From Anaerohalosphaeraceae bacterium (lineage in GTDB: Bacteria; Planctomycetota; Phycisphaerae; Sedimentisphaerales; Anaerohalosphaeraceae), in assembly GCA_035378985.1 (NCBI GenBank), contig DAOSUR010000014.1, positions 35,909 to 99,908 on the forward strand: a stretch of 64,000 nucleotides of DNA. Reading direction: 5' to 3'. The notes beneath the pieces are model-generated. The model ran no database searches. It worked only from the letters and a program-made list of their open reading frames with translations, and was not told where the DNA came from. Of this stretch, positions 56,189 to 63,632 are shown in pieces (the first letter of the stretch is position 1; the number at the start of each line of letters is the position of its first letter). Made by a program: the position numbers and the translations under genes.

Positions 56189-56373
56189 TGCCTTTCTACC
56201 TTGCACAGAAGCGTAAACGCAAATTCAGTATATCCTCGCCTAACCTTTCCCGCCAGACAGCACCATTTTCTTTTAGGCTGCCTTGTGTTTTCCAATAACC
56301 CGAACAGAGACAACAACATCCCCTCCATCCATCCAAGAAGAAATCAAAGCACAGACAGCCGCGGTCAGCGGCG

Positions 56374-57591
56374 TCAGCTTTCCCACGACACCCGCTGACC
56401 GGGAAAACTCGAATACTCCTTCATCACAATCGGACGCCCCCGACGGGCCCAGGGCACCTGAATTTCGGAAAGCAGCTGGCAGCTCGAATGGGCCCGCTGC
56501 ATAATCGGCACAATATCCTTAATCAGGGTAATCGGCAGCCCGTTATGACGGCTTTTGACGACGTGCGCCGCGTCAATATCCGCCGGCTCCCCGCTCGAAT
56601 CAAACGCCCCGTTCACACACAGCGTAAAGGGCCGGCACAGCGACAGCGGCACCTTATATGGACGGCCCGTCTCAAAGCAGAATGCCACATCCTTGAGCAT
56701 CTCCATCCGCGGGTCTTCGGACTCTTCGAGAAACTCCGCCTGACGTCCGTCATTAAAAACAATCTGGGCCTGATTGAAATTGCGGTAGGTAATGGTCGCC
56801 CGTTCGCACTCGACGACCGTTTCGCTTCGCACCTCGGAAGCCGAACAAAGGGTAGTGTTATGAATCAGAACACAGCCGTTTTCACAGACAATCCGCATGC
56901 TGCTGGTATCCTCAGACTCAATCTCATGCACGCGGTACAGCTCGGCCTCCACCACCAGCGGATACGCCATCTGGTCCGCCTGCGAACCCGCCAGATACAG
57001 CGAATTGCTCAACACATGGGCCTGCGGATTGTTCAGCGTCCCGTCCAGCACCCATTCTCCGCAGGAGGTCCGCACCGTACCACACCAGTGATTCCGCCGA
57101 AAATAGGCATCCGGCCGCTGCCAGGCCGCCAGCGAACGAACCCGACGAACCTGCCCGAATTCGCCTGAGACAATCCGGCGCTTGAGCGTCTGAACAATCC
57201 CGCTGTACAAATATTGAAACAGCACCGCCACGCGCCGACCGGTCTGCTCCTCCAATTCAATCAAATCATCCATTTGCTGAATGGTCGGCACCGGCGGCTT
57301 TTCCAAAAAGACCTCAAATCCCTGCTCCAGACACTGCCGGGCATACTGATAATGGCTGTCAATCCCCGTGAAAACAAAAACCGCCTTCACCCGTGACTGC
57401 ACCGCTTCCAGCAAACTCTTTACATCGTCGAAAACCTCTATGCCGCGTTCCACGCACATCTGGTAGCCCTTTTCGCGGCGGTTCGGTTCGCTGCAGACCC
57501 CCACCACATCAAAACAGTTGTTTAAAAAGAAAATCCGCTCCAGCTGCTTATATGCATACCCCTCTGTACCGATGACGGCAACCGGAATCAT
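56374..57591 (-). CDS. Gfo/Idh/MocA family oxidoreductase
   Basis: The ATG at 57591 (MIPVAVIGTEGYAYKQLERI) gives 405 residues. The N-terminal Rossmann domain has a modified nucleotide loop, GTEGYAY instead of G-x-G-x-x-G, then VVGVCSEPN, GIDSHYQYARQCLEQGFEVFLEKPP (the E-K-P motif) and a C-terminal beta-sheet substrate domain. No signal peptide is seen, so it is cytoplasmic. Family members oxidise, reduce or isomerise sugars with NAD(P). The substrate here is unknown, with an uronate or deoxysugar likely by neighbourhood. It lies 69 bp downstream of the pseudopilin on the same strand. Confidence 0.82.
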   Translation of the reverse strand: MIPVAVIGTEGYAYKQLERIFFLNNCFDVVGVCSEPNRREKGYQMCVERGIEVFDDVKSLLEAVQSRVKAVFVFTGIDSHYQYARQCLEQGFEVFLEKPPVPTIQQMDDLIELEEQTGRRVAVLFQYLYSGIVQTLKRRIVSGEFGQVRRVRSLAAWQRPDAYFRRNHWCGTVRTSCGEWVLDGTLNNPQAHVLSNSLYLAGSQADQMAYPLVVEAELYRVHEIESEDTSSMRIVCENGCVLIHNTTLCSASEVRSETVVECERATITYRNFNQAQIVFNDGRQAEFLEESEDPRMEMLKDVAFCFETGRPYKVPLSLCRPFTLCVNGAFDSSGEPADIDAAHVVKSRHNGLPITLIKDIVPIMQRAHSSCQLLSEIQVPWARRGRPIVMKEYSSFPGQRVSWES

Positions 57592-57659
57592 ATTCAGATT
57601 TTCTTCCCTGTTTTCTGTTTCCTGACTGTGTTTGCTGGAACCCGCAAGAGGCAAAGAGA

Positions 57660-58469
57660 TTACATCCCGCCGATCAGACGGAAGACGGTGTAATAGTATT
57701 CATTATAATCCACCTGGCTGCTGTCAAACCGGTCCCAGACCGGATGTTTAAAGATTTCCGGATTCTTGCAGTTGCTCACATGAGCATCCGCAAAAAGGGC
57801 ATTGACCGAATAATTATTGGATGCCTTATACTCCGAACCGGAATCCTGAAGACGCTGATGGCTGAGATTCTTTCGCCCCCACAAGACATCCGTCGCATAC
57901 GGCAGAGACGGATGCAGGTCTGTAAACTTCTTCGGAAAGGCCGCCGGGGCAAAAATCGTAGTGGACATCACCGGATTGCGGGCGATGGGAAAATAGGTAA
58001 AGCCGATGCGAATCCACTGGTTGCTGCCGTTCCGCGTATTGAAATCCTGCGGCAAAGTGCCCCACGGGGCCGGCTGGCAGTAGGATTCATATTTATAAAG
58101 TTCCAGACGATTGCCCGGACAGTAAAAAATCTTCGGCTCCTCCATAAAACCGCTTTCGTACAGTTTGGCCCAGCGAATCGGAATCGGCTTGCCGTTGGCA
58201 TCAATCCATTCGGGCTTATCTCCGCGATAGACTGCATACCCATGGCCTGATTCCTGCTTGCCGTTTCTGTCCACTGCATCCGGCAGATTTTCATATGACT
58301 GGGAATACGAGCGCATCGCCACTCCCACCTGACGAAGACGGGAGGCACATATCACGCGCTTGGAAATGTCTTTTGCCGTCTTCAGTCCCGGCAGCAGAAT
58401 AGACAAAAGCAGCGCGATAATCGCAATGACAACCAGCAACTCAATCAGGGTAAACGCCTTTCGTTTCAT
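57660..58469 (-). CDS. Prepilin-type pseudopilin adjacent to the regulator
   Basis: The ATG at 58469 has AGGGGAAC upstream. Leader MKRKA is followed by FTLIELLVVIAIIALLLSILLPGLKTAKDISKRVICASRLRQVG. The 269-residue protein ends with a segment containing NYSVNALFADAHVSNCKNPE, matching the H-x9-D-type C-terminal pattern. Site C lies 89 bp upstream in the same relative position as site B for the pseudopilin at 41426. It is divergent from the XylR-like regulator. Confidence 0.85.
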   Translation of the reverse strand: MKRKAFTLIELLVVIAIIALLLSILLPGLKTAKDISKRVICASRLRQVGVAMRSYSQSYENLPDAVDRNGKQESGHGYAVYRGDKPEWIDANGKPIPIRWAKLYESGFMEEPKIFYCPGNRLELYKYESYCQPAPWGTLPQDFNTRNGSNQWIRIGFTYFPIARNPVMSTTIFAPAAFPKKFTDLHPSLPYATDVLWGRKNLSHQRLQDSGSEYKASNNYSVNALFADAHVSNCKNPEIFKHPVWDRFDSSQVDYNEYYYTVFRLIGGM

Positions 58470-58557
58470 AATGTTCCCCTTTTTCCCCACAAGTTTTTCA
58501 ACCTTGTTTCATACTGTCCGCCTGACCTTTTCATTTTCGATTTTCGAACAAAGATGA

Positions 58558-58598
58558 ACAAGGCAATCTCGCGCTTAAAAAAAGACAATTTTGCGCAA
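58558..58598 (+). promoter_or_regulatory. Site C: bipartite operator candidate in the pseudopilin-regulator divergent region
   Basis: ACAAGGCAATCT at 58558-58569, CGCGCT, an A-rich spacer, then GACAATTTTGCGCAA ending at 58598. Both halves contain a GCAAT-like/GACAAT-like element followed by a T/C-rich stretch and GCG, and the halves are 22 bp apart. That spacing puts two direct half-sites on one DNA face, as for AraC-family dimers. Confidence 0.72.
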
Positions 58599-58702
58599 CG
58601 GCTTGTATTTCATAGAGATATGAGAGAAAAACCGCTTTTGTCCATCTTTTCAGGATTTAATTCATCGAGAATCGCCGGCATTCTCCTTGACTTTCTCGGA
58701 AT

Positions 58703-58743
58703 CCCAATGTATATTCTGTCTATCGGACATTTATTTTGCGCAA
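58703..58743 (+). promoter_or_regulatory. Site D: partial operator copy just upstream of the regulator gene
   Basis: GACA followed seven bases later by TTTTGCGCAA, ending at 58743. The second box matches sites B and C exactly, and the first box is weak. It ends 23 bp before the regulator start, a position suited to autorepression. Confidence 0.5.
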
Positions 58744-58766
58744 CAACAAATATTGTCGGCCGCCAA

Positions 58767-59960
58767 ATGAAACCAAAAGTCAAAATTGCCTTCGCCTACA
58801 GCACTATTACCCACAACACCCAAGGAATCATGTCCGGCATCACAGAGTACATTCGGGACAAAGGGGATTGGGATTTGATAATCTGGGCAGACTCGTCTTT
58901 TGAATCCATTGAGTTCCTGAAAGAACGCGGCTGTCGCGGGGCCTTTGCCAATATTCAAACCTCGATGATGGCCCAACAAATCCTCAAAATCAAGATGCCG
59001 ATTATCGCATTTTCGACTTTGCAAAATCTCCTTTCGATTCCATATATCAGCGCCGACCCGGACCAGATAGCTCAGACGGCCTACGATTATTTCAAAGGCA
59101 AAAAGTTCTCTCAGTTCGCCTTTTTTGGAATCAGTGAAGCCCGCTGGTCGATGGAAAGGATGGAATCGTTCCGGCGGTGTGTCGAGCGGGATGGGGGGAC
59201 ACTCCACACATTTCAAAGCAGTCCGCGTCCGATTCGAAGCGAATCAGTGCCCGCCGCCAAACTGTGGATCGACACCATCCTTCAGAAAGGTCAGCAGCCC
59301 CTGATAGACTGGCTCAGGCAGCTGCCCAAACCCATCGCCGTCCTGGTGAGCAACGATGTGCTGGCCTGTCATCTGAGCAATGTGGCGGCGGAGGCGGGGC
59401 TGCGGATTCCGGAGGAAATAGCCCTGCTGGGGGTGGATGATGACCAGGCCATCTGCAGTCTGTGCACCCCGCCGCTGTCGAGCATCGCGTTTAATTTCAA
59501 AACGGCCGGATATGAGGCGGCCCGGCTGATGGATGACATCATCAGCGGAAAAGAGCGGATGCGCGGCCAATGGATACGCATCCAGCCGGCGGGCGTGCGG
59601 GAGCGCGGCTCGACGGATATGTATGCGCTGGAGGATGAGGAGCTCATCAAGGCGCTGCGGTACATCCGAAGCCATGCGTCGCAGCCGCTGCAGGTGGACG
59701 ACATCGCCGAGCAGCTGTGCCTGAGCAAGCGGACGCTGCAGATGAAGTTTCAGCGGGCCCTGGGCCGGTCTATCCATGATGAAATCATCCGGGCCCATTT
59801 TGAACTGGCCCGCACGCTGCTGGTCGAGACGAATCTGCCGATTGAGACCATTGCGATTCGCTCCGGATTTCACTACACCTCCAATATGCGGCGGGCGTTT
59901 CTGGAGATAACGGGGATGCTGCCGCACAAATACCGCCAGGTCCATCGCGGCCATTCGTGA
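58767..59960 (+). CDS. XylR-like AraC-family transcriptional regulator with a LacI-type sensor domain
   Basis: The ATG at 58767 (MKPKVKIAFAYST) gives 397 residues. In-frame codons back to 58554 contain sites C and D and are probably not coding. Residues 5-275 form a periplasmic-binding-protein-like sensor (GIMSGITEYIRDKGDWDLIIW, VLVSNDVLACHLSNVAAEAGLRIPEEIALLGVDDDQ). Residues 290-397 hold two AraC helix-turn-helix motifs (QVDDIAEQLCLSKRTLQMKFQ and PIETIAIRSGFHYTSNMRRAFLEITG). This is the E. coli XylR architecture, in which sugar binding switches DNA-bound dimers. The effector here is probably a pectin-derived sugar (inference). The 5' part is AT-richer than the 3' part. Confidence 0.9.
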   Translation: MKPKVKIAFAYSTITHNTQGIMSGITEYIRDKGDWDLIIWADSSFESIEFLKERGCRGAFANIQTSMMAQQILKIKMPIIAFSTLQNLLSIPYISADPDQIAQTAYDYFKGKKFSQFAFFGISEARWSMERMESFRRCVERDGGTLHTFQSSPRPIRSESVPAAKLWIDTILQKGQQPLIDWLRQLPKPIAVLVSNDVLACHLSNVAAEAGLRIPEEIALLGVDDDQAICSLCTPPLSSIAFNFKTAGYEAARLMDDIISGKERMRGQWIRIQPAGVRERGSTDMYALEDEELIKALRYIRSHASQPLQVDDIAEQLCLSKRTLQMKFQRALGRSIHDEIIRAHFELARTLLVETNLPIETIAIRSGFHYTSNMRRAFLEITGMLPHKYRQVHRGHS

Positions 59961-60013
59961 AAGCAGAAATCCAGCAGCCCAGACGCCAGCGGTCGGCAGC
60001 CGGAGGAAAAGAC

Positions 60014-60062
60014 GAAGCCAGAAGTTCGAAATCCGAATCTCGAAACCCGAAGCCTGAAACTC
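60014..60062. repeat. Heptanucleotide tandem repeat, seven degenerate copies
   Basis: Seven consecutive 7-bp units begin with GAA and follow the loose consensus GAARYYC. They run without a gap between the regulator gene and the AT-rich operon. No coding role is evident. Confidence 0.75.
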
Positions 60063-60208
60063 CCAACACTCACGCCGAAGGCAAATGCCCCCAAAAAAAC
60101 GGAAAAAAGGGGTTGAAAAGGATTTGTAAAATATAGTAAAATTATCTTTAATAAATAATTTAAAAGACTCTGCGGATGGAGAAAGTCAGGATATGCGCAG
60201 GAGGAATC

Positions 60209-62044
60209 ATGCAAACCATACAGCTGGCATTTCCGCCATTTGAAGGAGAAGAAGAAGGATTAAATGATGCAGGAATCGAGACATTCGAAGGAGATGTAGA
60301 GGACCATATTGCGAGAGAATGCGGTCAGAATACTTGTGATGCTGCTTTAGACAAAAAAGAAGTGCAGCTGCATTTTTCTCTTCTTACGATGCTGATTGAT
60401 CAGTTGCCGTGTCTGCTTGAATTAAAAGATGTTTTTACTAGATGCATATCTTATTGGGAAGGTGATCCTAAAGCAGTCTCCTTTTTCTCAAGGGCTAAAA
60501 CCTGTCTCGAGCAAAAAACAATCGGTGTCCTAAAGATAAGCGATTACGGCACAACTGGACTGACAGGGACAGATACTGACAGAACGGGCAGGTGGTATTC
60601 TCTGGTCAGGGCCAAGGGAGCCTGCAACAAAGACGCAGGTGCCGGAGGCTCTTTCGGCATAGGAAAGTACGCTCCTTTCGCCGCTTCCAAACTTCGAACT
60701 GTTTATTATTATACACGAACCTCGGAGAATGAAGCTTTTCAGGGTGTCTCCCGCTTGGTAACTCACCTCAACCCACAAAGACAAAAAGTTCACCCCACCG
60801 GCTACATTGGTGAATGTATTCAAAGGAACGGTGTATACTCCTTCAATTCTATCCGTAATGCAATACCTGAACTTTTCCGAAGACCTGTCGGCATTACAGG
60901 AACTGATATTTATGTCCCTGCCTACCGAGAAAGCGGTCATTGGGAGGAACAATTAATAATCTCTGTTCTGGAGAACTTCTGGCCGGCTATCTGCATGAAG
61001 AAAATTGTATTTAAGATAAACAACACCGCTATAGACTCTAATAACATAGCCCAATATATGGAACATTATAAACAGCATGAAGCATTCAAAGCATACCGAT
61101 ATTTTAATGCTTATAAAAACGGGGTCCCCTACACGCGCACTCTTGAGATTGTAGGCAACTCCGAACTGAGGCTGATAATTGATGACATGCGGGAAAGCAA
61201 ACCTATTGCTGTATGCAGAAAAAGCGGAATGATTATTGATACCTGGGGACACTTCAGCAGTCGAAAGCCTATAAGCGGCATATATATCTGCCACGATGAA
61301 AACGGCAACGAAATCTTGCGGAAGTTAGAACCGCCTCGTCATGACAAATGGGATCCAAAACGAGGAGAAAACGGGAAAAAGGTAATTGATACAATTAGGT
61401 ATTGGATTCGCAGTTGCATAGACAGCTTTCTGAATGACGAGATAAGTGATTCCTTTCAAATTTCTGAAATGGCTCAGTATTTACCCGACGACCAGATTTT
61501 CGGGCCGGAGGCAATACCCCCAAGCTTACCAGGAGGGCTTCCCTCGGGCCCCCAAGAAACAACTACATCGCCGATAACTGGTTTGCCCCCAAGGACCCCT
61601 CCAATTGCTGAAGGTGGTCAAAATGCAACAACTGGAGAAGAAGAAGGGACAAGCGGCGGCGGGGGCGTCAAAGAAGGAGGCGGAAAAGGGGGCGATGGAC
61701 ATGACGGAAGAAGCAGCGGTGCCAAGGACGGCGGCAATGGGACAAAAGGGGGCAAGAAAACTCCAAAAGGGAACTTGCGCATGCGATGCATGTATGATGA
61801 AGTTCAGCAGTCTTATACAATAGTGCTTCGGTCTGATGCCGAATTTGAAAGCAGAATATCATTCGGAGCAGTTGGAGATGACGGTGAAGTGGAAATGCTG
61901 CGGATTGAAAAAGTGATGCAGGACAACAAGGAGCTGCCTGTAGAACAAAATGGTTTCTTCGTAAAGTTAAATCCAGACAGTCCTCAGCATTATAAGCTGG
62001 TATTTGAAGAAAAGGAAAAGATGACCTTAAGGATAATAAAATGA
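60209..62044 (+). CDS. GHKL-type ATPase with a Gly-rich linker, putative defence protein
   Basis: The ATG at 60209 follows AGGAGG closely. An in-frame ATG at 60176 is possible. Of 611 residues, about 20-175 carry a GHKL (Hsp90/gyrase/MutL-like) ATP site: N-box ECGQNTCDAA, DYGTTGLTG, and lid GAGGSFGIGKYAPFAAS. A middle domain (about 200-440) follows. Then comes a Pro- and Gly-rich linker (about 445-530, dense in Gly, Glu and Lys) and a small beta-domain to the end. Base composition is clearly AT-richer than the pectin locus. The stop overlaps the next start by 4 bp. Such ATPases occur in defence systems linked to DNA methylation (MutL-type). I cannot place it in a named family. Confidence 0.75.
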   Translation: MQTIQLAFPPFEGEEEGLNDAGIETFEGDVEDHIARECGQNTCDAALDKKEVQLHFSLLTMLIDQLPCLLELKDVFTRCISYWEGDPKAVSFFSRAKTCLEQKTIGVLKISDYGTTGLTGTDTDRTGRWYSLVRAKGACNKDAGAGGSFGIGKYAPFAASKLRTVYYYTRTSENEAFQGVSRLVTHLNPQRQKVHPTGYIGECIQRNGVYSFNSIRNAIPELFRRPVGITGTDIYVPAYRESGHWEEQLIISVLENFWPAICMKKIVFKINNTAIDSNNIAQYMEHYKQHEAFKAYRYFNAYKNGVPYTRTLEIVGNSELRLIIDDMRESKPIAVCRKSGMIIDTWGHFSSRKPISGIYICHDENGNEILRKLEPPRHDKWDPKRGENGKKVIDTIRYWIRSCIDSFLNDEISDSFQISEMAQYLPDDQIFGPEAIPPSLPGGLPSGPQETTTSPITGLPPRTPPIAEGGQNATTGEEEGTSGGGGVKEGGGKGGDGHDGRSSGAKDGGNGTKGGKKTPKGNLRMRCMYDEVQQSYTIVLRSDAEFESRISFGAVGDDGEVEMLRIEKVMQDNKELPVEQNGFFVKLNPDSPQHYKLVFEEKEKMTLRIIK

Positions 62045-62919
62045 AGACGACCGAGAGATTCCCTTATCCTGTTTTGTCAGCTTTTTCCGATGACATACAA
62101 AACTCAACATTTGAGTCGGCTGTCGTTTATCAAGCAGACAAAAACAAAAAAAACTATTGTTTCACCTACACAATCGCGTTACACAATTCCACGATAATAC
62201 AGCTATTACAAGAACACCGAGCCGTTCTTGCACTTCATTTTGAATGCGGAAGGACCTTTTTTCGGGAAAAATATCAAATAGAAAACATTGCATGGTCTGA
62301 CTGCATCACCATCAGCGGAACAATTGAAATCCCATGGGGTCGGATATGCGGCAAAACTGAAATCTCCGCATTTGTCTATGCTGATGATGTTATAGAGAAT
62401 TACCAGCCTGAAGGGCTCCACCCAGATTATCAGCAGACCGCTTTTACAATGCACCCGGGAGAAATTTTGGCTGCAAGCGGACCGGTGATACTCGATGTGT
62501 ACTCAGACTATGAGCTTATTCAAAAACCCGATTCAATTATTGTATTCAGACTCGACAAAGAAAGAGAAACAGGCGAAATACACATCAGTCTCAATTCAGA
62601 CAAAATCAATGTTTTTCTTCCGAAGAATATGTTTGACAAATATGAGGCCTTGCGTACTGACAAGCAGAAAGAGGGCATCATAACATCTTTGCTCGGCATA
62701 CCTGTATTGATGGAAGGACTAAAATTCATTAAAGAAACTACGGACGAGAATCTCTCAGAAAACAGGCAGTACCGATGGTTCAGATCACTTGAAAATAAAC
62801 TTCGTGAGATGGGAATCAATATCAAGAATGAAGAAAACACTTTTGAAGCTGCGCAAAAGGTTTTTGCAAATCCGTATATGAGAGCGGCGGTTGATTTTGA
62901 AATGATGGATAGGTTATGA
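62041..62919 (+). CDS. Unrecognised protein of the ATPase-Vsr operon
   Basis: A 292-residue protein whose ATG overlaps the upstream stop (ATGA) and whose end overlaps the next ATG (ATGA), so all three genes are translationally coupled. The N-terminal 170 residues look beta-rich (CFTYTIALHNSTIIQLL, ITISGTIEIPWGRICGKTEISAFVYADDVIE). The C-terminal third looks helical (WFRSLENKLREMGINIKNEENTFEAAQKVF). No catalytic motif, transmembrane segment or signal peptide is evident, and I do not recognise a family. It probably forms a complex with the ATPase. Confidence 0.7.
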   Translation: MKTTERFPYPVLSAFSDDIQNSTFESAVVYQADKNKKNYCFTYTIALHNSTIIQLLQEHRAVLALHFECGRTFFREKYQIENIAWSDCITISGTIEIPWGRICGKTEISAFVYADDVIENYQPEGLHPDYQQTAFTMHPGEILAASGPVILDVYSDYELIQKPDSIIVFRLDKERETGEIHISLNSDKINVFLPKNMFDKYEALRTDKQKEGIITSLLGIPVLMEGLKFIKETTDENLSENRQYRWFRSLENKLREMGINIKNEENTFEAAQKVFANPYMRAAVDFEMMDRL

Positions 62920-63626
62920 AACTCAAAGTATTTAAGCAGGAATCACTGGAACAGCTAAAAAAGGACGCTTTAAATCGAATCGATTTCTATCAAAAGAAGA
63001 CCCCTTGGCTTAATGAATATTTTCGAGGCGGAGCCTATTACTATGAGACTCAGATTAATCTGCCCGACAACTTTTCTCTTTTGACTAATGAAGGTGAACC
63101 ATCCGATACGGACCAGGAGAATTCGAAGCGAATATATGAAGCATTCAGGGGCAGGCTCAACCCGGTGCAAGCTGCCGAGGAGCGATTATGGGCATATCTT
63201 TGTCATGAAACATTTTGGGACTACATGATTTGGCGATGGCCTCCCAAGAAAGATGGAACCATTATCAGCAGATATTATTTTGACGGCGAAAGCAGCAGAG
63301 CATTAAGCAGAAACGGCATCTCTCGCCTTTGGTGGTTTGCTCATTTAACATATGATGAGAGCAGAGAAGACCCTTATGAACTGACAAATATTCTGCTATA
63401 CTCGCAGGATATTCAGCACAATCTGCTTGAAAGAAATTTCGGCAGGAACAGAACCATTCTTCATGCTGTGCTTGATTTTTTGAAAGAGTATCCAGATATA
63501 CAAGGCAAGGAACAATACGTTAAAATTGCAAAGACTTTAAACCGTCTGGGCGGAGTCAGGCTTTTAGACGCATTGGGACCTGAAAAAATCAAAGAGTATC
63601 TTAAATCGAAAATACTGAATCGATAA
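62916..63626 (+). CDS. Uncharacterised protein, possibly DUF6339 family
   Basis: A 236-residue helical protein, MKLKVFKQESLEQLKKD onward. It has an aromatic core (WAYLCHETFWDYMIWRWPPKK, RLWWFAHLTYDESREDPYELTNILLYSQDIQHNLLERNFGRNRTIL) and a C-terminal NRLGGVRLLDALGPEKIKEYL. The pattern resembles DUF6339 proteins as I remember them, but I cannot confirm this. No nuclease motif is obvious. It is the third coupled gene of the operon and lies 6 bp upstream of vsr. Confidence 0.7.
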   Translation: MKLKVFKQESLEQLKKDALNRIDFYQKKTPWLNEYFRGGAYYYETQINLPDNFSLLTNEGEPSDTDQENSKRIYEAFRGRLNPVQAAEERLWAYLCHETFWDYMIWRWPPKKDGTIISRYYFDGESSRALSRNGISRLWWFAHLTYDESREDPYELTNILLYSQDIQHNLLERNFGRNRTILHAVLDFLKEYPDIQGKEQYVKIAKTLNRLGGVRLLDALGPEKIKEYLKSKILNR

Positions 63627-63632
63627 AAATAT

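Noticed and set aside
56189..56373. Possible further copy of the bipartite operator before the esterase-CE8-GH95 gene
   Set aside because: On the minus strand there is an ACAAGGCA-like stretch, but the TTGCGCAA box is missing at the expected spacing.
53996..56398. 800-codon plus-strand open frame opposite the esterase-CE8-GH95 gene
   Set aside because: Its composition (Arg/Pro/Gln-rich) and full overlap with three intact catalytic domains mark it as a shadow frame.
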